Shown here one piece after another: positions 11,436 to 22,283 of a stretch of DNA of 64,000 nt. The stretch comes from Eleusine coracana subsp. coracana (lineage: Eukaryota; Streptophyta; Magnoliopsida; Poales; Poaceae). The notes below the pieces were generated by a model that worked only from the letters and a program-made list of their open reading frames with translations, made no database searches and was not told the origin of the DNA. Location of the stretch: contig CM064424.1 in assembly GCA_032690845.1 (NCBI GenBank), forward strand, positions 40,437,511-40,501,510, read 5' to 3'. The translations under genes and the position numbers were made by a program. Each line of letters starts with the position of its first letter. Position 1 is the stretch's first letter.

Positions 11436-12365
11436 TGCCGACTGCGCCTCTTCGGTCCAAATAAAGTCGTCCTGCTTTTTAAGAAGTCGGAAAAGTGGTA
11501 ACCCTCAAACCCCCAGTCGGGAAATAAAGTGACTCAAGGACGCCATGCATCCGGTCAGCTTCTGTACATCCCTTTGAGAATTAGGTGGCCCCATACCAAG
11601 GATCACCTTGATTTTATCCGGGTTAGCCTCTATACCTCATTTCAAAATGATGTAACCGAGTAGCTTTCCCGAAGGAACCCCGAAAGGGTTAGCCTCTATA
11701 CCAAGGATCGCCTTGATTTTAACCGAGTAGCCTCTATTCTTAGGATTCAGCTTCATTGAATAATGCCTCAGATTGTCAAAGCTTTCTACCAGGACAGAAA
11801 TAACTTCCACGATGTTCCGAGTCTTGACAACGATGTCATCAACATACGCTTATGCGTTCCAACCGATTTGAGTAGCAAGGCAGCGTTGAATACCACATTG
11901 GTAAGTTGTGCCAGCATTCCTCAGACCAAAAGGCATTGTGATATAGCAATAGGTGCCGTAGGGTGTTATAAAGGAAGTTTTAATCTGATCTTTGACCTTT
12001 AGTGGGATCTGGTGATAGCCTGAACAGGCATCCAGAAAGCTTAAGAGCTCACACCCTGCTGTTGAGTCTATAATCTGATCAATACGAGGAAGAGCGAAGG
12101 GGTCTTTAGGACAGGCCTTGTTGAGATCGATATAATCAACACACATCCTCCATTCTTTATTCTTCTTGGGTACAAGGACTGGACTTGCTAACCAGTCGGG
12201 ATGATACACCTCCTTCATAAACTTAGCATCTAACAGTCTAACTATCTCCTTCTTCATGGCGTCCTTGCGATCTTGTGTGAATCTTCTAAGCCTCTGCCAA
12301 ACGGGGGTAGCCCCAGGGGGTACCCTTAGCACATGCTCAATCTTTTTCCTAGGAACTCCCGGCAT
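11436..12365 (-). pseudogene. Reverse transcriptase region of RE-B pol
   Basis: From 12365: RRFTQDRKDAMKKEI, VLVPKKNKEWRMCVDY (motif with K/R), FLDACSGYHQIPL (first catalytic Asp), TMPFGLRNAGTTYQ, and just beyond the stop near 11850 the catalytic AYVDDIVV. It continues to SLSHFISRLG near 11520. A stop lies before the YVDD block. At about 11590-11745 a stretch is partly repeated (AGCCTCTATACC twice), which disrupts the thumb. Dead copy. Confidence 0.85.
11590..11745. repeat. Imperfect short tandem duplication inside RE-B RT
   Basis: CATACCAAGGATCACCTTGA followed by GGGTTAGCCTCTATACC (about 11592-11636) recurs as TACCAAGGATCGCCTTGA and AGTAGCCTCTAT at about 11698-11738, offset about 103 bp. 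A local duplication with later divergence that breaks the RT frame. Confidence 0.6.
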
Positions 12366-12428
12366 GTCAGATGGTTTCCATGCAAAGTTGTCCCTATTTT
12401 TCCGGAGGAAAAGAATGAGTGCGAGTTC

Positions 12429-13205
12429 CTATTTCTCGCCGAGGTTAGCCCCAACATAAGTTATCTTATCGGGGTCCTCAGGATCGAGCATGATTTTCTT
12501 GGTTTGGATGTCATCGGTCTGAATCTTGTCTTTGGTAGGCATCTTTGCTGGAACCGCCGCTCCAGTCTCCTCCTCCATGCTGACTACCTGTTGGATCTCC
12601 TTCTGGTCAGATAGCATCAACTGTTTATTGGCCATCTTACAACTCTGTACATCGCAATAGAAAGAATTCCGAAGATCAGAGTGGAGGGAGATTATTCCAT
12701 TCAGGCCTGGCATCTTGAGGGTGAGATATGGATAATGCGGGACAGCCATGAATTTAGCCATCACCGATCGATTGATAATAGCATGATATGCCGAGTCGAA
12801 GTTCGCCACCTAGAAGAGAATGTGCTCAGTCCTGAAGTTCTCACGGGTTCCGAAGGTGACCGGCAGACTAACCTGTCCAATAGGAACTGAAGTCTTACCA
12901 GGTACAATCCCATGGAAAGGTGAAGAACTCGGCTGAAGATCATTGATTGATAGACCGAGCTCTTTAAGAGTCTTGGTGAAGATTAAGTCTAAACTGCTTC
13001 CTCCATCAATGAGTACTTTGTTGAACTTTACCTCCTTCATCATAGCAGCAAGCACCAACGGGTATCGATCCAGTTTTTGTATATGATTGGGATGATCCAA
13101 CCAAACAATGGTGATTGGCATCTCACACCATCTCATGAATTGAGGTGCAGCTGGTTCCACCGAGTTGATCTCCCGAAGTTCCAGCTTCTGCTTGTGCTTG
13201 GACAC
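12429..13205 (-). pseudogene. Aspartic protease region of RE-B
   Basis: From 13205: after a linker, VLIDGGSSLDLIF carries the catalytic Asp in the DGGSS context usual for Tat proteases. The next part (GLSINDLQPSSSPFHGI, VTFGTRENFRTEHILF) is typical of the same family. A stop near 12810 separates this from the continuation (FDSAYHAIINRSVMAKF) leading into RT. The protease would cut the Gag-Pol polyprotein in the virus-like particle. Confidence 0.8.
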
Positions 13206-13253
13206 ATAGGCATCCGGGCCGCCGAAGATGAAGTTGACTTCCTTGCGGGGCTC

Positions 13254-13997
13254 CTAGAACTTTCCTGAATCACCCTTGTTGCCATCGTCCTTGGTCTTGT
13301 CTTTGCTACTGCGCCTCGGGGGACCTTTGGCCACCTTGAGTGCAGCTATTGCAAAACCCTTCAGTCGATAGCAATCCTTTGCTTTGTGGTTTCCTTTTGG
13401 ATGCCAAAGGCACGGGCCACTCAGCAGCTCATCCATGGACGGTTGGTTTGTTCGAGGGTTCTTCTGAAGTCGGTCCATGGTATGGACCACATTGTCAGGC
13501 TTCCTCTTCTTGTCCTTCTTCGACGACTCAGGCTTGTCCGACCGCTTCTCCTTGCCTTTTCCACGGATGTCATCTAATGCCGACTCACCAAATGCAAACT
13601 TGTCAGCGATCTCGAAGCACTCTTGAGCGGTCAGCTTGAGGTCATGATTCCTCCGACCGATCTCATGAACCAAATCATCGCTACGGAGCCCTCCTTGGAA
13701 GGCGGCAATGATTTGTTGGTCCGGGACATAGGGGATCCTAGTCTTTGTAGCGCAAAATCGCTTGATGTAGTCATGAAGAGGTTTGTCGATCTTCTGCTTG
13801 ATCCGAATGAGGTCAAAGTGGTTGCCCAGTCGATTGCAGGTAGCTTGGAAACTTTCTATGAGCTTCCTATGGAGGTCTCCCCAAGACGTGATTGACTCCT
13901 TTGGAAGAGACGTGAGCCATATTTGAACGGCTGGATCCAGGCAGACCGGAAGGTAATTAGCCATTACGTAGGAATCACCCCCAGCCAATCGAATCAC
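13254..13997 (-). pseudogene. Gag of RE-B, C-terminal part
   Basis: A 247-codon open stretch with the Retrotrans_gag pattern: AVQIWLTSLPKESITSWGDL, FQATCNRLGNHFDLIRIKQK, GLRSDDLVHEIGRR. A basic, lysine-rich segment (RGKGKEKRSDKPESSKKDKK) follows, and a zinc-knuckle-like CLWHPKGNHKAKDC near its end. Gag forms the particle and binds RNA. A frame change separates it from the N-terminal part. Confidence 0.8.
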
Positions 13998-14085
13998 TAT
14001 GTTTTAGATCTGCAGCCACTCTTGGGGGTTGGTCTGACTATCGTATTTTTTATGGGGACCGGCTTGAATCCTTTTGGCCATCGAG

Positions 14086-15244
14086 CTATGCGAGGCGTAG
14101 GGATGTAAGCTTTGATGCCATCGATCTTGTCATCGATAGGCGTCGGGGACCGCCTATGCCAGTCTGGAGTCCAAGTTGGACGGCGGCCGTGTCGCTGACC
14201 AACATTATCATCATGATGACATCACTGATGGTCATTATCATCATTATCACGCCGATCCCGGTCGTCACGTTGACATTGGTCATCACGGTTGTCTCTTGGA
14301 GGAGGATCTTGACGGTCCTCTCGTCGGTTGTTCCATCGATCGTCCCATCAGTCTTCCGTTCTCCAATCACGGCGTTCTTCCTCATAGTGTCGGTTGTCCC
14401 GAGCACGTTCTTCAAAGTGAGAGTTGATGGTATCTCGTCCATCACGGAGACTGAGAGAATTTCTCAGATCTTCACACCTATGCCGACCTCGTGAAGATAC
14501 GTGACTAGAGCTTGTGACCGACTGAGACTTTGCGGCCTCTTGAGCCGCAGCAGCCTTAAGCATACCCACCGCCTTTTGCATCGTAGGGGTCTGATAATTC
14601 GCGTCGACCATTAGAGTGTCGAGCAAAGTTTTGGCCCCTGTGATGTTATTCTGAGGAGTGTGGTAGACCTTGACGCCATCCACTTCGAGTTCTAGACCGA
14701 AATCCAGTCGGCGTGCGTTGTGTGAACCGCGCGACCCTCTTGGTCGACGGCTGTGTCCGACCGATAAGTCATCAACTGTAGGGTTCTCCTCCTGTTGACC
14801 TCCTTCAACTAGTTGATTCGGGTGGCCATCAACGGGATTACCTTCTTGTTCACCATCTTGGTCACCATCTTGTTCTCCATCCGCGGGATCTGCTATATCC
14901 ACCATGTTGACAGTATGGGGATATAGGTAAGCGGATCCGACCGAGTCCTCATCAAAAGACCAATCCAATTTTGAATCATTCCCGAAGGAAGGATCTTCTT
15001 CCTCAGATCCGAGTGGAACCAATGTGGGGATTATGCCAGACAAACTCGATGATCGTGCCATGGAAATGACTGCGGCCGAGTCGGATCTATGGTTCTCTAG
15101 ACCTAGGTCTCCGTTGTCGCCGACTATGAAGTTGAGCAATCCAAAGGAGATCTTGAAGTCCGACAAGTACTGAATGATGGGAATTTCGGCCATCATAGTC
15201 GATGGTGAATCCCGGCGAGCCTTGTCCCCTACCTGCCGCGCCAA
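14086..15244 (-). pseudogene. Gag of RE-B, N-terminal part
   Basis: Begins near 15244 next to the LTR edge and runs about 300 codons open to 14348, then shifts frame. It contains low-complexity acidic repeats (GEQDGDQDGEQEG), SHNARRLDFGLELEVDGVKVYHTPQNN and AAAAQEAAKSQS. The first codons overlap the presumed PBS, so the true start is probably one of the later methionines. Typical long N-terminal extension of Tat gag. Confidence 0.65.
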
Positions 15245-15245
15245 C
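15226..15245 (-). promoter_or_regulatory. Presumed primer binding site region of RE-B
   Basis: Minus strand just inside the LTR reads TTGGCGCGGCAGGTAGGGG, close to the TTGGCGCGCCAGGTAGGGG sequence I associate with the LTR-leader junction of many Tat elements. The tRNA is not certain from the sequence. Confidence 0.5.
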
Positions 15246-15630
15246 TGCCGAAGCTTGAGATCGGCAGTAAATATATAGGGCTACATCAAGACTAAGAATT
15301 ACAATGGTAACACAAGATGCCGAGTTATATAGGTTCGGGCCCTCTTGATGAGAGTAAAAACCCTACGTCCTGTGTTCTGTGTATTGTACTGATGTTGTGA
15401 AACATGTGTTGTCTCCTATCTATCGTCCCTCGATGAGGGGTACCCTGCCGCCTTATATATCGGATCGGCAGGGGGGTACATGAAGAGTCATAGTCGTAAC
15501 CCACAAGGATTTACATGGAAAATCTATCTCTACATGCCTTGCACTCCAAGCCGAGTCGGTCGGCTTCCTTGTTGATGAAGTACCCGGTCGGCTACCGACT
15601 TAGTCTTGTATGAAGATACCCGTAAAGCAA
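15246..15630 (-). repeat. 5' LTR of RE-B (outer end approximate)
   Basis: Inner edge at 15246 (plus-strand TGCCGAAGC, minus-strand end CTTCGGCA). The outer edge is set near 15630, where RE-D integrase-linker coding begins. No second copy exists in the window for alignment, so the length (about 385 bp) is approximate. A TATA box is visible on the minus strand. Confidence 0.65.
15452..15460 (-). promoter_or_regulatory. TATA box of the RE-B 5' LTR
   Basis: Minus strand TATATAAGG, roughly 200 bp upstream of the LTR inner edge, in the expected U3/R position for a promoter driving gag-pol on the minus strand. Confidence 0.6.
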
Positions 15631-15631
15631 G

Positions 15632-17051
15632 TATTCCACAGTCCAGGGCATGGAAAAATACTTCAAGGGTTTTGACATACAGTACATCGAACGAAAATTC
15701 AACACAGAAGCAGATGAGCTCACAAAATAGCTGCAAGGCAAGATCCGATGCCTCAAGACGTATTTTTTCAAACAATCACCGAACCTTCGATTAAATCGGC
15801 CCTCCAAGATCCCAAACAAATTCATGCAGTGACTGGCAAAGATTGGAGGTCTCAAATCATATCATACCTTCAAGGGTTTTACGAGCCAGACACCGAGTCA
15901 GAAGCAAAAAGAATGCAGCAGAGAGCTAGGAATTACAAAATCATCGAGGGAACGCTCTACAAATCCGGAGTGTGTACCCCATTGTTTAAATGCATTAGCC
16001 AATCGGAGGGTGCAGAATTGCTTAGTGAGATACACGAGGGTGTATGAGGAGCACACATCGGGTCTCGGCCCTTAGCCGCAAAAGCAGTAAGGCAAGGTTT
16101 CTATTGGCCATCAATGATCAAAGACACTGAAAAGTGGTAACCAGATGGGGAGCCTGCCAAATGATATCAAACAAACAATCAGCACTTTCGCAGCCAATGC
16201 AACTCATAGCACCATCATGGCCTCTTCAGCTTTGGGGGATAGACATCGTTGGACCCCTGCCCATAGCACCCGGGAATTACAGATGAGCAGTCGTAGCCCT
16301 CGAATACTTCACCAAATGGATCGAAGCAAAACCAATCACAAACATATCAGCCGTAACAATCAAGAAATTCTTTTGGCAAAACATAATCTGCCGCTTTGGA
16401 GTCCCAAGAGACATAACCGTGGACAATGGAAAACAGTTTGAAAATGATATGTTCAAGGAGTTCTATCACGCCATTGGAACCAAGGTTGATTTCACATCAG
16501 TATATCACCCCTAATCGAACGGAGCTGTGGAGAGAGCAAACAGTCTCATATTCAAAGCAATCAAAAAGATACTCCTCAATGACAAGAAAGGAAAGTGGGC
16601 CGTGGAGTTGCCTAGGGTTATATGGTCACACAACACAACCAAAACAAGAGCAACCAGTTATTCACCATTCAGGTTACTCTATGGGGAGGAAGCTGTAACC
16701 CCCAAAGAAATTTCTCATCAAAGCCCAAGAACAACAAGCATGAAGCCACCACAGCCCTCAGAGGCAGAGTCAAAGAACATCATGGTGGTCGACAGACTGG
16801 AAGCAGCTACCAACCTTGACAAGTATCAAATGGAAACACGCAAATGGAGCGACAAGAAGGTTTTACCCCGAGCATATGTAGTAGAAGATCTAGTCCTACT
16901 CCGAAGCCCAAAAACAGAAAGCAAAGGCAAACTAGAACCCAAATGGGAAGGCTCATACATCGTAGCGAGGTCAAGCGGACCCGGAGCATACAGACTCAAA
17001 AATTCACAAGGAGAAGAGTTGCCGCACTCCTGGAACACGGACAACCTTTGA
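15632..17051 (+). pseudogene. RNase H end and integrase of RE-D pol
   Basis: Opens with the second RNase H tail (MEKYFKGFDIQYIERKFNTE, ADEL), then a linker, then H2C2 (IHEGV, GAHIGSRPLAAKAVRQGFYW). The rve core is spread over frames: GIDIVGPLPIAPGNYR, VPRDITVDNGKQFENDMF with the second Asp, SNGAVERANSLIF with the Glu (one stop at CCC-TAA before it). The C-terminal ORF 16527-17051 includes KLEPKWEGSYIVARSSGPGA and ends at TGA. Frameshifts around 16140-16430 make it non-functional. Confidence 0.85.
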
Positions 17052-17432
17052 AAGTTCTACACCTAGGGAAGCAACACCCAAAACATGTAAACGGCCAAGC
17101 ATAGCACAAAACTATAAGTGTTACCTCGAGCTTAGTTGTTATCTTTACTTTCCAAGTATTTCCTTCCTCAAGTTGTAAAAAGGACCATACTCTTTTCCTC
17201 ACAAGGGGAACCCTTCGCAGGGTTGAGGTTTTTAACGAGGCGGATCCTATGTAAACCCCAGCTAAATCTATAAAGCTGCCTTCCCCAATACGGAAAGCCT
17301 CGCTCAGCGGAGCGCATCGAAACAACTCCACATTGCGGAGATTGTGATATTCGACAAGGAGCAAAAAGCTCTCAAAACATAGCTACTGCACAGATTAAAG
17401 CCCAAAGAGCTAAAAACCACACAGTTAGCTAA
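17052..17432 (+). other. Non-coding 3' spacer of RE-D after integrase
   Basis: Contains a G-rich then pyrimidine-rich stretch (CCTCACAAGGGGAACCC, GGTTGAGGTTTTTAACGAGG) of the kind that commonly follows pol in Tat elements. No gene seen. Confidence 0.5.
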
Positions 17433-17960
17433 TTTAGCACAAAAATGCTAAGGGGCTCGTTGCAGCCCAGACCCATCGAAGGCTTTACACTCAAGCCTCG
17501 CCCTTAGCACTTCGAGGCGGAGGGTGGCGTTTTTCAAAAAACTTAGCGCAAAAATGCTAAGGGGCTCGTTGCAGCCCAGACCCATCGAAGAGTTTACACT
17601 CAAGCCTCATCCCTAGCACTTCGAGGGGGGAGGGTGGCGTTTTTCAAAAAACTTAGCGCAAAAATGCTAAGGGGCTCGTTGCAGCCCAGACCCATCGAAG
17701 GGTTTACACTCAAGCCTCGCCCCTAGCACTTCGAGGGGGAGGGTGGCGTTTTTCCAAAAAAAAATAGCGTAAAAATGCTAAGGGGCTCGTTGTAGCCCAG
17801 ATCCATCGAAGGGTTTACACTCAAGCCTCACCCCTAGCACTTCGAGGGGGAGGGTGGCATTTTTCAAAAAACTTAGCGCAAAAATGCCGAGGGGCTCATT
17901 GCAGCTCGGACCCATTAAAGGGTTCATACGAAAGCATCACCCTTAACACTTCGAGGGGAA
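17433..17960 (+). repeat. 110-bp tandem repeat array in RE-D
   Basis: Five units, recognised by ATGCTAAGGGGCTCGT at 17445, 17554, 17664 and 17775 and the diverged ATGCCGAGGGGCTCAT at 17884, spacing 109-111 bp. Each unit carries CCCAGACCCATCGAAG, a CACTTCGAGG block and a GAGGGTGGCGTTTTTC block. The middle units are almost identical and the last is clearly diverged. Tandem arrays in the 3' spacer are known in Tat-lineage elements and can seed satellite DNA. Confidence 0.9.
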
Positions 17961-18110
17961 GAGACTTGCAAAAGTCAACAACAGAAAAAATCACAAGTTC
18001 CTCAAGGAGCTCATTAACAAATCCGTATATCCACAGGTTCAAAATTCATAATCCATAGGTTCTTTCTTTACAACAACCCCAGATGCTAAAAGCTGGGGAA
18101 ACAAAATGGA

Positions 18111-19155
18111 TCATTCATCTACGCTATAACCATATGGAGGAGGACCCAAGTCACCTCCCGGTCTATTAGTTCCAGCAGCACTGGAACCTTCCGTCGCCTT
18201 GCACCGGGTCTTCGATAGAGCTTCGGCCCATCGAGCGTTCAGCACAGCACTAATAGACTGTTTAGCTACGACACGCCGAGGCCGATGAACTCGAGTCATA
18301 GGAGCGTCAGGAACAGACTCAGCCCGAGGTACAGCTCGTGGTACAGTAGAACCTTCGGGGCTTAGCTCACGATGGCTAGGCAAGCGACTTCCCCCAAGGG
18401 AGCCGCACGCTGCACTTTAATCAGTACCCCGAGGAACACACCGGCTATTCGAGCAAGAATTGGTATGATGGCACCCTCCAACGGAACCAAAAGATCAGGA
18501 TCGATGCCCGAACAAACGAGAATAATATCCTACACATACCACTCCAGCATCTAGTGCAACGACGCCCCCCTCTTGAGCGCTGGATCGGTCCTGACTTTGT
18601 GCTTCTTCAGACACTTCGGCTATGTCCATCGCTTCAAAGGCACTCAAACTGACATCAGAGCTCGTAACAGTAACAATTGCATCACAATCAGCTACATTCG
18701 AAGGCAAAGGGTCGTCCAAACAACCAAGAATACGCATTGCAGAGCATTCACTGGAAGAAGTATCTTCGATACCCTGCGCAGGCGACTCAGTGGGCACCTG
18801 CACAGGTCCGAAAGCAAACATTACTATCATTTTGTACAAAATTGGCTATTACAAAAATCAGGTTCCCCACTCTTGGCTCACAAATACCACCCAAAAGCAG
18901 GATGTAAGTCAGAACCAGGCTCTAAACCTCATGCAAAGAGCGCACGCTGCTATCTCCGGCCTTCTCCTGAGTTGAAGGTTCGTCGTGGGTCAGAGCAGAC
19001 GCAACAACTCGAGCAGCCTCGCGAGCCTAGACACTTCAATAAGCGAAAAGACACCTTCGTAGCCCCTTAATCAAACGAAAGAAACTAACAAAAAACAAAG
19101 CACGTACCTGAGCAAGCCTCTCAATCACGACCAGCCTCGCATCCATGATCGCGCT
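18111..19155 (-). pseudogene. Antisense ORF of RE-D, 3' part
   Basis: Minus strand, opposite to RE-D pol. Coding-like pieces are 19230-19036 (MDARLVVIERLAQV), 18839-18495 (GTESPAQGIEDTSSSE, acidic/serine-rich) and 18383-18111 (RVHRPRRVVAKQSISAVLNA), separated by short non-coding gaps that may be introns. It continues the ORF at 32034-34442 beyond the RE-E insertion. No catalytic motif is visible. It is the usual antisense accessory ORF position in Tat elements. Confidence 0.55.
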
Positions 19156-19160
19156 AGAAC
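19156..19160. repeat. Target-site duplication of RE-E, left copy (AGAAC)
   Basis: AGAAC immediately left of the LTR start TGTGGAGCCCC; an identical AGAAC follows the right LTR at 32029. A 5-bp duplication is standard for LTR retrotransposon integration and proves that both outer ends of RE-E are original. Confidence 0.95.
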
Positions 19161-21791
19161 TGTGGAGCCCCTTCCCGGAGGATCGAGGTCCCGATGGTGC
19201 TGATAGCGCAGACACTTGAAAATACAACATTGGTCCAAATTTAAGTTGAATATTACATGAATAGATGATTCAGAGTGCAGCAGAATAATACAAGTTCATG
19301 AATGTTTTGAAAATAGCGGAAGTAATAACGTTAAGAACTACGAGCTCGATGATACAACATAGTAATGGTTCATGCCTGAAGAACCGTCGCTCTAGCAACA
19401 CACAACATCACTGCAGCGGCAAGTCAGACTCCCAGTGGGCAGTCCAACCCTCAGGGACCTACATGTCCCAAGGCAGCACATCTACAGGCAACTCTATTTC
19501 TTCATTACCTGAAAAACAAAATGGCACAAAGCCTGAGTACTAATTACTCAGCAAGACTTACCCGTCGGACACTTAGACATGCACAAGCTCTAATAGGTGG
19601 CTTGTTTGAAAGGACTCGCAACCTATTAGTTCTATCAAGTTTTATTTACCAATTTAATGGGTTGAACTGAAATATAACATTAGTGGCAACAATAAGATAA
19701 TAGAACAATACATAAAGTAAGTACAATAGAAGAGTAGCAATAATCATAATCAACAATAAACATCATAATCAATTTCCAAGTATCAAGTGCAACTACATGA
19801 TTGGCGTGGTGACCAAGCAGTACTCACTACTGCGAGGGACAGCAATTGCAATCGATTTACACCAGCTGGGAAAACCCGAGATGCACGACACATACGCACC
19901 GATTAAGGTCGTATATGGCAACCTTTCGCAAGAAAAGCACCTACACCTCAGCCCGGGTGTGGTGACATCGAGTGGGCATGCCGTTCTGCCAACAGTACTT
20001 CATTGTCTGAACTGCCCACTCCAGCAGCAGGAGGGTCAATGACCAACGCACCTTAACCATCCTTAATGCAAGTGACCTTTAAAGCTACATCGGTTTACTA
20101 ATGCCCATAAGCTAGCATGCATTCGGTACTATTCAACACTTGATCAAGGGGCCGACCACGGACGGGTCCTAGATTCGACAAGGCAGGGCTACCATAGTCC
20201 ACACCCATGTGTTGCTGCCAACCTACACATGCATTATCCCTGCCTGGTCATAACATAAAATAAAGTTCTTTTAATAATTCCCATTCCAGTGGTTAAGTTT
20301 ATTTCTTAGTAATAATAGTACCTTCTTAATGAGACTAGCAATTATTAAGCATAGCATGACAGTACCGATTCTACCAAATTCTAAGACAATAGCATAGGTC
20401 ATTTGGATATCATGCAAGGTGGGTTTCAATCAACTCCTATGACCTAATGCAACAATAAGTATAGACACTAGTATTATTGTAAAATAGCACAATTTGTAAT
20501 GAGGCGAATGTAAACCGGGGCTTGCCTGGATTGATGTTAGTGCTAGCAACTACAACTTCCTGCTCTTGAGGATCAACGTCCTTCTGAAAATCCTTTTCTT
20601 GCTCCTGGTTGTCGTTGCCTATATGATAGAATTGAATTAAAGGCATTATCAAAATACCGTTGAATGCATGATATGATGCATGTAAGCACATTGTGTTTTA
20701 ATGTCAATAAAAATTATTATAATGTTCTCGAAGCCATATGCTTCACAGAAGTGAAGTTGTTATTTAAGATTTTAGGTCTATATATTCTTTATGCAATTAA
20801 ATAAGGTAAATGAGTGTTATGAGTAATTAAATTAATTAAGTAAGTAAATTTATGTTTCTGGACATGTGTGATTTACTATGTACAGAGACTTACATGAGTG
20901 ATTTTTAGGCCAAGTGGCATGGGCAGATAATTTACAGAATAATTACTAGAATTAATTTAAGCAAACACACTAAATAAATTCCAGAGACTAAAATAATTCA
21001 TATTTTCACCAACCAAAATTTGGGGTCGTAGATAATCATGTTTTTAATAAGCATGCCAAAAATCAGGATTTAATTTTGTTCCTAAAATTTCTGGTGAATT
21101 ATTTAGTGTTTTGACAGTTTAATATATTAATAAAAATACATAGACAGAGACAGTAATTTATCATTTTACTAAAATAGAGTACTGAAAGATGAACCTAACA
21201 AAATTTGTTTGGGCCACATTGGGGTGGCATGTGAGAGAGAGGTGAGCAGGGCGCTTGCATCGGCAGGGGGAGGAGTGCTGCACCAGCCCAATGGAGAAGA
21301 AAGGAAAGAGATTTTCCTCTGAACCCCTTGGAGATTTAGATCCTTACAAAAAGGTCCCTAGTCAATGGAAATTCTAAAACAAATAGTTAGAGGCCTCCAA
21401 TTAAGTTGGGATTTTGCACAATGGTCCTCTGTGATATTCCTGGTGCTCTGGTGGGACCCATTTGGTCAGAAATGTTCTGGAGATTTTTAATTTTAAATTC
21501 AAATTTGAAAGGTTCCTAGGTTTCAATTAATTATTTGGGGTATTTCCAAACATGGTAAAATACTCATTAAATTCATAAAATTCTATTTTAATATTACTAA
21601 CATGATTATGAATTTATTTGGCATATGTTGTATAATAAAATTTTTATTTTGCTCACAATTGGTTTGTAGGGTTTTTAATTGCCTGGAATTAAGTAAATAT
21701 AGGAGTGAGTCTTTATTGTTACATGCTATCATATTCATGATATGTGCTCTTCATGTTTGTCAAATAGAAGTGAGATATCTGGGGTGTCACA
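19161..21791 (-). repeat. 3' LTR of RE-E (internally deleted, 2.6 kb)
   Basis: Starts TGTGGAGCCCCTTCCCGG and ends GGGGTGTCACA. Compared with the RE-E 5' LTR it lacks about 1.1 kb: the match leaves at ...GGGCCACATTGGG (21225) and resumes at GTGGC...GAGGTGAGCA, corresponding to 30352 and about 31462. The short shared GGGGTGGC at the join suggests illegitimate recombination. The lost block is the GC-rich core of the LTR. Confidence 0.9.
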
Positions 21792-21808
21792 GCCCTCCCT
21801 CCTTAAAG
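21792..21808 (-). promoter_or_regulatory. Polypurine tract of RE-E
   Basis: Minus strand reads CTTTAAGGAGGGAGGGC directly upstream of the 3' LTR start TGTGACACCCC. A purine run abutting the 3' LTR is where plus-strand DNA synthesis is primed. Confidence 0.8.
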
Positions 21809-22283
21809 AAATCTCGTCCTGAGATTATGAACAAGGTAAACTAGAGGGAAGTACTGTGGTCAAGACATACCTGCGTATGACGACCCAAATTTCGGGTAAT
21901 GGGTACTCAGAAATTCTTCAGATTCCCATGTGGTGAACTCCAGATAGATTAGAGGGTAACTCTAGCTTGTAGGCTACCTTTCCACATCAATCCAAAATTT
22001 GGAATGGCCCAATATAACGGGGAGCTAACTTTCCCTTGACTCCAAACCGTTGGATACCCTTCATAGGTGACACTCGAAGATAGACGTAGTTACCTTTATT
22101 AAAATACAATGGTCTACGTCGTCTGTTTGCGTACTTCTCTTGATGACACTTGGTAGCTTTAAGATTTGCCTGAATGGTACGAATTTTTCTTCTGCATCAT
22201 TGACAAGATTAGGACCAAAGGTTGCTCTTTCTCCAGATTCAGACTAGTTTAACGGTGTTCTACAACTGCGACCATAGAGTGCT
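21809..22283 (-). pseudogene. Degraded C-terminal integrase tail of RE-E
   Basis: Minus-strand remnants in mixed frames: FGVKGKLAPRYIGPFQILD (GPY/F module) near 22010-22060 and KVAYKLELPSNLSGVHH near 21950. The segment that should continue into the usual chromodomain is short, and no chromodomain motif can be read. The final residues resemble the DEISL.REGCD ending that often overlaps the PPT. Confidence 0.55.

Larger units (their letters stand above)
6789..15630 (-). mobile_element. RE-B: Ty3/gypsy retrotransposon, Tat lineage, 3' LTR missing
   Basis: Minus-strand order is 5' LTR (15246-~15630), gag, protease, RT, RNase H, a second RNase H, integrase, a non-coding gap, and an ORF on the opposite strand (6789-8688). 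A second RNase H-like domain and an antisense extra ORF between pol and the 3' LTR are hallmarks of the Tat lineage (RIRE2, Grande, Cinful). No 3' LTR follows at the left end, which joins RE-C directly, so that end was deleted. The pol frames carry stops and shifts, so the copy is dead. Confidence 0.85.

Noticed and set aside
14156..14494. Hydrophobic plus-strand ORF (112 codons) suggesting a membrane protein
   Set aside because: It is the antisense of RE-B gag; Asp/Arg-rich coding reads as Ile/Val/Ser-rich in reverse.
17433..17960. CRISPR array
   Set aside because: The units are contiguous 110-bp repeats without unique spacers, in a plant retrotransposon.
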